From positions 1 to 25,695 of the IMG/VR virus record IMGVR_UViG_3300032235_000832: a stretch of 25,695 nucleotides of DNA; one strand, written 5' to 3'. Each line of letters starts with the position of its first letter. Within the stretch, counting starts at the first letter, position 1. A program made the translations under genes and the position numbers. The notes under the pieces were generated by a model, which was not told the DNA's origin, did not search any database, and saw only the letters and a program-made list of their open reading frames with translations. The DNA is from a virus. This document shows positions 20,841-25,695 of the stretch, piece by piece.

Positions 20841-21476
20841 TTAACGTATATTTTTAATATTTACCGAAGAATCTCCTCTACCATATTTATCGACAGGAAT
20901 TATGTTAAATGCTATCGAATATCTTGGATTTTCATCATAGTGAACAGATACCCTATGCATCAAATAACTTGGAAAAAATATTAGCATATTTTTTTCAGGA
21001 GAAATACTCCACATATCATTTAAGAATGAATCTGGATCTTCAGATACAACTAAAATTTGCTTAGGAATAATATTAAAATCATAAAAAACTAATTCACCAC
21101 AACTATCACTAGGATGATCTGTTAGGTACAAAACTCCACTATAAAAAGAATTACTGTGATTATGAACATGACTATAAGAATTTTTACAAATTTTCATAGA
21201 CCAAGAAGTAGTAATATCAAAATTTATTTCAGGAACCTTTAAAATATTATTCTTATATTCGGTAAAATATTTTAATAAAATTTTTTTTAGTTCTGGAATA
21301 GAGTCTAAAATATTAAGATTATCAGTAGAATACATGTAATTTTGTTCATTTAAATCTGGATGTAAACGAACAAACTCAAACTGTTTTACTTTTTCAAGAA
21401 AATATGACATTTCCTCTTCAATTTTTACAGTAGATACAACTGATGGAAATATTAAATTATTAATAAATTCTGTCAT
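20841..21476 (-). CDS. 2OG-Fe(II) oxygenase (2OG-FeII_Oxy_5 type)
   Basis: 211 aa. The family landmarks are SHVHNHSNSFYSGVLYL (102-118) with H105 and H107 region ligands, CGELVFYD (126-133), LIFFPSYLMHRV (165-176) with the distal H174, and R185 in NPRYSIAFN that holds 2-oxoglutarate. Cyanophages commonly encode this oxygenase family; the substrate is unknown, and phage proteins, nucleic acid or sugars are all possible. It is the second gene of an operon with the 53-aa ORF, joined by ATGA. Confidence 0.87.
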   Translation of the reverse strand: MTEFINNLIFPSVVSTVKIEEEMSYFLEKVKQFEFVRLHPDLNEQNYMYSTDNLNILDSIPELKKILLKYFTEYKNNILKVPEINFDITTSWSMKICKNSYSHVHNHSNSFYSGVLYLTDHPSDSCGELVFYDFNIIPKQILVVSEDPDSFLNDMWSISPEKNMLIFFPSYLMHRVSVHYDENPRYSIAFNIIPVDKYGRGDSSVNIKNIR

Positions 21477-21634
21477 TTTGAAATTAAATACTCTACTGTA
21501 TTTGCAATATCATTCATTGCATCTTTAAGATTTTCTCGTTGTCCAGATTCTTGCTTTATTATCGGTCGATGATTATCTATTAAAGTCCAACGCCATTGCT
21601 TCATATCCTCACAATACCACAAATTAATTTTCAT
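21473..21634 (-). CDS. Small conserved phage protein, 53 aa
   Basis: 53 codons from ATG 21634, ending in a TGA that overlaps the oxygenase ATG. The protein starts MKINLWYCEDMKQWRWTL, rich in W, and ends with an amphipathic helix. It resembles a tiny cyanophage family; unknown function. It is the first gene after the composite terminator-promoter at 21654-21687. Confidence 0.75.
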   Translation of the reverse strand: MKINLWYCEDMKQWRWTLIDNHRPIIKQESGQRENLKDAMNDIANTVEYLISK

Positions 21635-21653
21635 TTTTTTATAGTTGTTAGTT

Positions 21654-21683
21654 ATAATACAACAAAAAAAGGGGTTTTGTCAA
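21654..21683 (-). promoter_or_regulatory. Promoter for the 53-aa/oxygenase operon
   Basis: TTGACA (21683-21678), 18 bp and TATTAT (21659-21654). The -35 lies in the loop of the porin terminator and the T-run in the spacer. Confidence 0.7.
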
Positions 21684-21687
21684 CCCC
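21671..21687 (-). terminator. Intrinsic terminator of the porin gene
   Basis: GGGGTT/AACCCC 6-bp stem (extendable by G-runs), 5-nt loop, then TTTTTTT on the minus strand. It lies 28 nt after the porin stop. Confidence 0.85.
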
Positions 21688-21714
21688 CCCTAATTGTATT
21701 ATATAGTTAGAATA

Positions 21715-23193
21715 TCAGAACCTAAACTGAGTCTGAATCACACCACCATAGTTAGAAGAAGCATTCTTGAATCCTTGATTATTGGAAACATAGAAGATTG
21801 CAGGAGTGATGCTGATATTATCACTCACACGATAGCGATAGAAGGTTTCCCACATCAGAGCATCCTTAGTGAGGGAAGCAGCGTTGCCAGGAGCACCGAT
21901 AGCAAAACCAGCAGCATTACCCTTGACAAATACATCTGCCCACTGAAGACCAGCAAACCAAGTCTGAGACTTAGTAGCAGCACGGGGAGTGGCAGGACCT
22001 TCTACAGTATTCCACCCATAAGCACCACTCAGAGAGGGAATAATACCAGACTTCTTGGGTTGCCAGTAAGCATTCAGAGCATAACCATTGGAAGTTTGAT
22101 TGGCGGCAAGAGTGCCACCATTACCAGCAACACCATTGAAGGTACGAACACGAGTGCCTTCAGTACCATAACGATAACCAAATGCAATGCCGTACTGAGG
22201 AGCACGATAACCAAACTGTGCCAGAGTATTCAGAGCACCAGATTCGTTAAATTCACCTTTGCTAGAATCAGAACCGTTCTGAGCAACATAGTTCACACCA
22301 GCAACGAAACCACCTTTCTTGCCAGGTTGTACCCATTGAGCACCGAAACCAGAACCAGTTGCTTTATTATAAACACCAGGAGCACCAGCAACAGCGAAGA
22401 AGTCCAGAATGTCAGACTTATAGGCAGTAGGAATCCATGCCATCTCAGTGTTACGAACCAAAGCACCAGCAGTCAGATTGAGACCTTTGGTGAGAGCAGG
22501 GAACTGATAGTACAGACGGTCAAGTTGTACTTGGTTAGAAGTGCTCTCTGCCTTGTCCAGTTTGAACAGGGAAGAAGATGAACCAAAAGGTTGACTGGAG
22601 AAATTACCAGAACGCAGACGAGTCTTCAGCAAATCCTTACCAGTAAAAGAAGTATCGAAGTTCAGACGAACATCATAGTTGAATGCTGTATTGCCAACAT
22701 TAGTGCTGTTAGCAAGACGAGCACCTTCTACACCACCAAGAACGAAAGTTGCTTCGCCACGCAGTTTAGATGTGGTAGAAAATTGAGTTGCTTGAAGTTG
22801 ACCAACTTGTGCTTCCAGTTTATCAACACGACCACGAATAACTAGAAGTTCTTCAGAAAACTCTTTCGAAAGACGTTGGAGTTCATCTGTTACTTCAGTT
22901 ACACGGTCAAGGCAAGCATTCAGAAGTGCTGCTGCCTCATAACGGGTCATTGCCTTTCCACCACCATAAGTACCGTTAGGATAACCTGCTACGCAGCCAT
23001 AACGCTCCACGAGGTTGCTGAGTGCCTGATATGCCCAATCAGAAGGTTGCACATCAGAGAATTGAGTGACGCTTGTTGCTTGCTCAGCGGAGTATTGATT
23101 GACTGCTGCCATATTAAGATCTGCGGCATTCGCAACAGCAGGAGCAATCATACCAAGAGCAACGGGTGCAAGCATCAGTTGTTTGAGTTTCAT
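21715..23193 (-). CDS. Cyanobacterial SLH-domain outer-membrane porin (OprB/SomA type)
   Basis: 492 aa. Signal peptide MKLKQLMLAPVALGMIAPAV followed by ANA-A cleavage near 23; SLH domain 45-98 (FSDVQPSDWAYQALSNL; AMTRYEAAALLNACL); coiled coil about 98-137; then an OprB-like beta barrel to the end, with an aromatic C-terminal FRF as the outer-membrane insertion signal. This is the architecture of the major porins of cyanobacteria that link the outer membrane to peptidoglycan and admit nutrients. Base composition is markedly richer in G+C than the phage genes near it, which suggests acquisition from a host. Own promoter and terminator flank it. Confidence 0.93.
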   Translation of the reverse strand: MKLKQLMLAPVALGMIAPAVANAADLNMAAVNQYSAEQATSVTQFSDVQPSDWAYQALSNLVERYGCVAGYPNGTYGGGKAMTRYEAAALLNACLDRVTEVTDELQRLSKEFSEELLVIRGRVDKLEAQVGQLQATQFSTTSKLRGEATFVLGGVEGARLANSTNVGNTAFNYDVRLNFDTSFTGKDLLKTRLRSGNFSSQPFGSSSSLFKLDKAESTSNQVQLDRLYYQFPALTKGLNLTAGALVRNTEMAWIPTAYKSDILDFFAVAGAPGVYNKATGSGFGAQWVQPGKKGGFVAGVNYVAQNGSDSSKGEFNESGALNTLAQFGYRAPQYGIAFGYRYGTEGTRVRTFNGVAGNGGTLAANQTSNGYALNAYWQPKKSGIIPSLSGAYGWNTVEGPATPRAATKSQTWFAGLQWADVFVKGNAAGFAIGAPGNAASLTKDALMWETFYRYRVSDNISITPAIFYVSNNQGFKNASSNYGGVIQTQFRF

Positions 23194-23224
23194 AAGTTTT
23201 TGTTTTCTTATAAAGAATATAAAA

Positions 23225-23251
23225 GGAGTCTTAAGAAATTCCTAAGACTCC
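23225..23251 (-). terminator. Hairpin overlapping the porin promoter start region
   Basis: Perfect 9-bp stem GGAGTCTTA/TAAGACTCC, 9-nt loop, then TTTTATATTCTTT on the minus strand. It follows tRNA-Gly by about 50 nt and would end the tRNA transcript. The predicted start of the porin promoter falls in its 5' arm. Confidence 0.75.
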
Positions 23252-23255
23252 GAGA

Positions 23256-23284
23256 ATTTTATAATACTTTCTTTAGATTGTCAA
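23256..23284 (-). promoter_or_regulatory. Sigma70 promoter for the porin
   Basis: TTGACA (23284-23279), 17 bp and TAAAAT (23261-23256). Start predicted near 23249; leader of about 56 nt. Confidence 0.65.
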
Positions 23285-23300
23285 CTAAGGAAAGATTAAG

Positions 23301-23372
23301 AGCGGCTGACCCGATTCGAACGGGCGACATCCAACTTGGAAGGATGGCGTTCTACCACTGAACTACAACCGC
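23301..23372 (-). tRNA. tRNA-Gly(TCC)
   Basis: 72 nt. Acceptor GCGGTTG/CAGCCGC, D stem GTTC/GAAC, anticodon loop CTTCCAA (TCC), T loop TTCGAAT. One T-T mismatch in the anticodon stem. Discriminator T. Confidence 0.95.
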
Positions 23373-23376
23373 AAAG

Positions 23377-23394
23377 TGGGAGATTTCTCTCCCA
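23377..23394 (-). other. GNRA-capped hairpin in the tRNA-Gly leader
   Basis: 7-bp perfect stem TGGGAGA/TCTCCCA with a GAAA tetraloop on the minus strand, ending 4 nt before tRNA-Gly. Possible processing signal. Confidence 0.5.
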
Positions 23395-23418
23395 GCGTAC
23401 TTCCTTCACACAAAAGAA

Positions 23419-23447
23419 AGTATAGGACATAATAAGTATTATGTCAA
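23419..23447 (-). promoter_or_regulatory. Promoter for tRNA-Gly with a palindrome in its spacer
   Basis: TTGACA (23447-23442), 17 bp and TATACT (23424-23419). A 9-bp perfect inverted repeat (23426-23445) covers the -35 and most of the spacer. The first base of the -35 is the last base of tRNA-Thr. Confidence 0.7.
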
Positions 23448-23518
23448 GCCCCCGACTGGATTTGAACCAGCGACCAACGGTTTACAAAACCGTTGCTCTA
23501 CCACTGAGCTACAAGGGC
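23447..23518 (-). tRNA. tRNA-Thr(TGT)
   Basis: 72 nt. Acceptor GCCCTTG/CGGGGGC with G-T pairs, anticodon loop TTTGTAA (TGT), T loop TTCAAAT, D arm GCTC/GAGC. Confidence 0.95.
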
Positions 23519-23775
23519 AAATGGGTATCGAGTGCCCGACACCCGCAGAAGACACTTTCTGCTTTTTCACTGTGTTAGAGGACAGTGATGAGGAAAACAC
23601 CAAACCTTATTTTTCCTGTTCTCAGGAAGGCACCCAAATGGGGTGGGAGACCTTGCAAGGGTTTATACCTCCAAAGTTTGTCCAGCATTTTCCTTTACGA
23701 ACGGGGGTGATCAAGTCCCCGACCTAAGAAAACTTAGGATTTAGAGGAAGTCCCAGACATTTCCAGTTCTTCCAA
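23519..23775 (-). ncRNA. Hairpin-dense 257-nt stretch between tRNA-Asn and tRNA-Thr
   Basis: At least seven consecutive small hairpins, each with 5-8 bp: 23523-23544 (8 bp with a G-T pair that is allowed only on the minus strand), 23545-23562, 23568-23587, 23613-23628, 23631-23645, 23702-23721 and 23723-23738, plus 23763-23779 reaching into tRNA-Asn. This density is far above the surroundings and fits a structured RNA made with the tRNA transcript. A 37-aa frame (23575-23688, ATG with AAGGAAA ahead) is a competing reading. T4 carries stable RNAs C and D in its tRNA cluster, a possible parallel. Confidence 0.45.
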
Positions 23776-23848
23776 CTGGGGCGGCAGGGATCGAACCTGC
23801 GACCTAGATGTTAACAGCATCCCGCTACTACCGCTGAGCTACACCCCA
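23776..23848 (-). tRNA. tRNA-Asn(GTT)
   Basis: 73 nt. Acceptor TGGGGTG/CGCCCCA, anticodon loop CTGTTAA (GTT), T loop TTCGATC. Discriminator G. Confidence 0.95.
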
Positions 23849-23868
23849 TTATTTCGTATAATTATAAT

Positions 23869-24309
23869 TTATTCCCAAGAAAAACTTAAAGTTACTCTTG
23901 GAGTATTTACAATTGGATTGTGATAAACACCTTTAGGTATAAAAAGACTATCTCCAGGATAAAGAGTATAGCATTCACCACCATCAAATTCATAAGATAC
24001 CGATCCTATTGATTGAACAATAAGGACATCCACCTCATCACAATGTCTTCCAAATGTATCACTTTCTTTACAAAAAGAAATATAAGTATGCAATATTTTT
24101 ATATTACAGTCATTTTTTACTTCATTAAATGATTTCAAAATAGATTTTGGAAAAAAATTATTATGAAGTACAAATGATGGAAAACTTACATTTCTTTTAG
24201 ATATGATTAAATACGATTTACTTTCATATTCATTAGATATTTTCTCTATTACATCATCCCATGTTATTTTTTTGGGAAATGTATAGTGCGAAGATGTGTA
24301 TTTAATCAT
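23869..24309 (-). CDS. Cupin/JmjC-like 2OG-Fe(II) oxygenase
   Basis: 146 aa. The C-terminal half is a cupin of the JmjC-like type: GRHCDEVDVL with H89 and D91, then LYPGDSLFIPKGVYHNP (116-132) with the distal H130. This HxD...H facial triad suggests an Fe(II)/2-oxoglutarate enzyme. The N-terminal half is unusual and AT-rich (many S, K and N). It lies alone between tRNA-Asn and tRNA-Ala, with its own promoter and two palindromes ahead of it. Substrate is unknown. Confidence 0.75.
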   Translation of the reverse strand: MIKYTSSHYTFPKKITWDDVIEKISNEYESKSYLIISKRNVSFPSFVLHNNFFPKSILKSFNEVKNDCNIKILHTYISFCKESDTFGRHCDEVDVLIVQSIGSVSYEFDGGECYTLYPGDSLFIPKGVYHNPIVNTPRVTLSFSWE

Positions 24310-24310
24310 T

Positions 24311-24327
24311 TAACAAATTATTTGTTA
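24311..24327. promoter_or_regulatory. Palindrome just before the oxygenase ATG
   Basis: TAACAAAT-T-ATTTGTTA, perfect 8-bp arms, ends 1-2 nt before the start codon at 24309. Shares the ACAAAT half-site with the promoter palindrome at 24367-24386. Confidence 0.5.
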
Positions 24328-24360
24328 TTGACAAGAAGTATTTAAACTCTATCAATTTAT

Positions 24361-24389
24361 ATATTAACAAATTAAAAATAATTTGTCAA
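24361..24389 (-). promoter_or_regulatory. Promoter for the cupin oxygenase with spacer palindrome
   Basis: TTGACA (24389-24384), 17 bp and TAATAT (24366-24361), starting 2 nt after tRNA-Ala. ACAAATTA-AAAA-TAATTTGT (24367-24386) fills the spacer. Confidence 0.7.
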
Positions 24390-24390
24390 G

Positions 24391-24463
24391 TGGAAAATAG
24401 GAGACTCGAACTCCTAACCTTAGCCTTGCAAAGACTCTGCTCTACCAATTGAGCTAATTTCCC
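24391..24463 (-). tRNA. tRNA-Ala(TGC)
   Basis: 73 nt. Acceptor GGGAAAT/ATTTTCC, anticodon loop TTTGCAA (TGC), T loop TTCGAGT, discriminator A. The anticodon stem has a G-A mismatch at its outer pair. Confidence 0.93.
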
Positions 24464-24466
24464 TGG

Positions 24467-24540
<74 letters not shown>

Positions 24541-24566
24541 ATGATGAAAGAAAAAAATCTTCCAAG

Positions 24567-24638
24567 TAGGACTGGAGGGAATTGAACCCTCTTCACACCG
24601 TTATAAGCAGTGGGCCTTAACCAATAGGCGACAGTCCC
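24567..24638 (-). tRNA. tRNA-Ile(TAT)
   Basis: 72 nt. Acceptor GGGACTG/CAGTCCT, anticodon stem CACTG/CGGTG, loop CTTATAA giving TAT, T loop TTCAATT, discriminator A. The TAT anticodon reads AUA directly, which is unusual in bacteria, where a CAT anticodon with lysidine is the rule. First tRNA after the promoter at 24678-24706. Confidence 0.9.
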
Positions 24639-24677
24639 ATGTGGGAGTGAGGTGAAACCCCGCCTGCCCATGAGAGT

Positions 24678-24706
24678 ATTATAGGGTACTAGACCCAACC
24701 CGTCAA
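24678..24706 (-). promoter_or_regulatory. Sigma70 promoter for the Ile-Arg-Ala tRNA array
   Basis: TTGACG (24706-24701), 17 bp and TATAAT (24683-24678). The -35 contains the TGA stop of the histone-like gene. Confidence 0.8.
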
Positions 24707-24894
24707 GCCTTTGCCTCTTTACGGGCGTTTTTCTCTTCAGTGATCTCAGTCCTACGGGTCTTGACCAGTTTAGCGATTTCCTGGAGTGCCTTACGGGCAC
24801 GGGTTCCTGCTGCACTGTTCCCTGCAGCAAACTTTTCATCTTCAACTTGCCACGCTGCAACTGCATCTGTGAGTTGTTGTACTGTTTCTGACAT
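24703..24894 (-). CDS. Histone H1/Hc1-like small basic protein, 63 aa
   Basis: 63 aa from ATG 24894 with GGAGA about 10 nt upstream; an ATT-preceded longer frame to 24906 is not favoured. It has MSETVQQLTDAVAAWQVED, then the segment AGNSAAGTRARKALQEIAKL and a basic helix ending KEAKA. The N-S/K-AAGTRARKALQE stretch is shared with Hc1-type bacterial histone-like proteins. Likely binds nucleic acid, perhaps in the virion or on host DNA. Confidence 0.75.
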   Translation of the reverse strand: MSETVQQLTDAVAAWQVEDEKFAAGNSAAGTRARKALQEIAKLVKTRRTEITEEKNARKEAKA

Positions 24895-24920
24895 GATAAT
24901 CTCCAATAAAATAAGATATG

Positions 24921-24949
24921 TTTATATATGTAAGAAAAGGGAGTGCAAA
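24921..24949 (-). promoter_or_regulatory. Promoter for the histone-like gene
   Basis: TTTGCA (24949-24944), 17 bp and TATAAA (24926-24921), or TTGCAC with 16 bp. The -35 spans the loop of the terminator at 24937-24956. Confidence 0.55.
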
Positions 24950-24956
24950 CTCCCTT
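24937..24956 (-). terminator. Intrinsic terminator after the lysozyme-like gene
   Basis: AAGGGAGT/ACTCCCTT 8-bp stem with a 4-nt loop, then TTCTTACAT on the minus strand. Seven bases after the stop of the gene at 24964. Confidence 0.8.
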
Positions 24957-24963
24957 AACTGAA

Positions 24964-25626
24964 TCAAACTTCTACCGTGATCAGTCTATTTGCATATTCA
25001 TGCGCATAAGAAGTACGAGCACCATGAATACCCCAACCAATCCAACTATACGCATAATCCATGTAACGATTAATAGACTTACCAGGAGTTTTCATCCTAT
25101 CTTCAATTCGTTTCCATTGAACTTCAGTAGTTAGATAACGAAGTTGCGTTGGAAGTGTTGATGGAGAACCACCAAACTTCTTAGCAAATTCACCCAATCC
25201 ATAATAACGATCGGCAGATGTCCATTGGATCAGACCATAACCACGTCCGCAGTGATGGTACTGAGTCCTACTACCACCTTCACAAATATTAGGCACGAAC
25301 ATAGATTCCTGCTTAATATTGCCCAGGATGGTAGCAAGGGCGTTTCTGTCTTTAATTCCTTGCTCTTGGAAATAATCCAAAGCAAGTTGTTCATGTTCTG
25401 AACACCCTTTACAAATTAGCCTTTTCTCTTTTGGCTTTTCGGGAGCAACCTCGCGGATTGCTGTCTTCTTTTCATCTACAAGATCAAACTCTCTAATAAT
25501 AGAGAAAGATGCCTTTTCCACAGGAGGAGGTGGTCCTTGCATCTTGTAGTTGACGAATGGCAGTGTTGCCGTATTGGTTGTAACCGATGCCAGAAGGGGC
25601 AGGGCTACAGTAAAGAATTGTTGCAT
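24964..25626 (-). CDS. Phage tail-lysozyme-like peptidoglycan hydrolase
   Basis: 220 aa from ATG 25626; the frame stays open to the window edge (upstream codons could extend it, but residues ahead of this Met look unlike protein). N-terminus MQQFFTVALPLLASV resembles a signal or membrane segment. A proline-rich linker and a CKGC pair follow. The C-terminal domain has ALATILGNIKQESMF, GYGLIQWTSADRYYGLGEF and later WIGWGI, matching phage tail-lysozyme/muramidase folds with the catalytic Glu in KQESMF. Likely cuts cell-wall glycan at entry or lysis. Confidence 0.82.
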   Translation of the reverse strand: MQQFFTVALPLLASVTTNTATLPFVNYKMQGPPPPVEKASFSIIREFDLVDEKKTAIREVAPEKPKEKRLICKGCSEHEQLALDYFQEQGIKDRNALATILGNIKQESMFVPNICEGGSRTQYHHCGRGYGLIQWTSADRYYGLGEFAKKFGGSPSTLPTQLRYLTTEVQWKRIEDRMKTPGKSINRYMDYAYSWIGWGIHGARTSYAHEYANRLITVEV

Positions 25627-25695
25627 TAATTTTAATTGAACTCTACATCCGTATAGAAGGGGGGTACACCACCTCTCTCGAAGGGCACCTTCCAC
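25627..25695 (-). other. 69-nt leader at window edge, no gene identified
   Basis: No gene can be supported here. The stretch has C-runs and small complementary blocks (GAAGG/CCTTC) that could fold, but the window ends before context is visible. Confidence 0.3.

Noticed and set aside
2029-23727. Plus-strand open frames, for example 2029-2262, 3031-3231, 5832-6113, 8367-8606, 12578-12814, 15482-15775, 21694-22581 and 22876-23361
   Set aside because: All lie antisense to clear minus-strand genes or tRNAs and show no domain, ribosome site or promoter.
23521-23727. 68-aa plus-strand frame between tRNA-Thr and tRNA-Asn
   Set aside because: No ribosome site, starts at the edge of a tRNA on the other strand, and overlaps the hairpin-rich stretch.
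23519-23775. Hammerhead ribozyme or RNase P RNA
   Set aside because: A TGATGAGGAAA string recalls the hammerhead core, but C3 and stem II are missing; RNase P core motifs are not found.

Overview
All supported genes lie on the minus strand, so the window reads from base 25695 down to base 1. Gene content points to a T4-like cyanophage (a myovirus of marine Synechococcus or Prochlorococcus). The evidence is photosynthesis auxiliary genes (psbA 5' end, two hli genes, petF ferredoxin), eight tRNA genes, many tiny overlapping ORFs, short-leader sigma70-type promoters with 16-19 bp spacers, T4-late-like TATAAATA boxes, a tail-lysozyme-like enzyme and two 2OG/cupin-type oxygenases. Family calls rest on motifs I can read; no database search was run.

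Layout by region. (1) 1-1502: photosynthesis module: psbA start, a 54-aa ORF, a 39-aa hli, a 54-aa ORF, petF, a 28-aa membrane peptide and a 64-aa hli. (2) 1544-17318: a roughly 15.7 kb AT-rich glycan island of 17 tightly packed, often ATGA-coupled genes. It encodes a type II phosphomannose-isomerase cupin, Gmd, a GDP-fucose-synthase-like reductase, a ColD-like PLP enzyme, a GalE-like epimerase, three GT11 fucosyltransferases, a GT10 fucosyltransferase, GT2, GT25, Fringe/GT31-like, GT7C-like and exostosin-like transferases, further unassigned transferase-like proteins and an FkbM methyltransferase. (3) 17355-20732: small phage proteins, tRNA-Pro, tRNA-Ser and a Dps-like protein. (4) 20762-23193: a tRNA-like fold, a 2OG oxygenase operon and a cyanobacterial SLH/OprB-type outer-membrane porin. 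(5) 23301-24638: tRNAs Gly, Thr, Asn, Ala, Arg and Ile(TAT), with a hairpin-rich non-coding stretch and a cupin-type oxygenase gene. (6) 24703-25626: a histone-H1-like small protein and a tail-lysozyme-like hydrolase.

How it fits together. The island can turn fructose-6-phosphate, with host ManB/ManC, into GDP-4-keto-6-deoxymannose. From there it could make GDP-fucose and possibly the 3,6-dideoxyhexose donor GDP-colitose, and its many transferases would build a fucosylated, perhaps methylated glycan. No flippase, polymerase, ABC exporter or lipid-primed first transferase is visible. This favours cytoplasmic glycosylation of a phage protein, or use of host export for remodelled lipopolysaccharide. 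Together with the porin, it suggests a phage that invests heavily in surface remodelling.

The most unusual regulatory signal is a recurring composite element. An intrinsic terminator hairpin carries the -35 box of the next promoter in its loop, and its T-run lies in the -35/-10 spacer. Two of these bound the glycan island exactly, and two more lie at other operon junctions.
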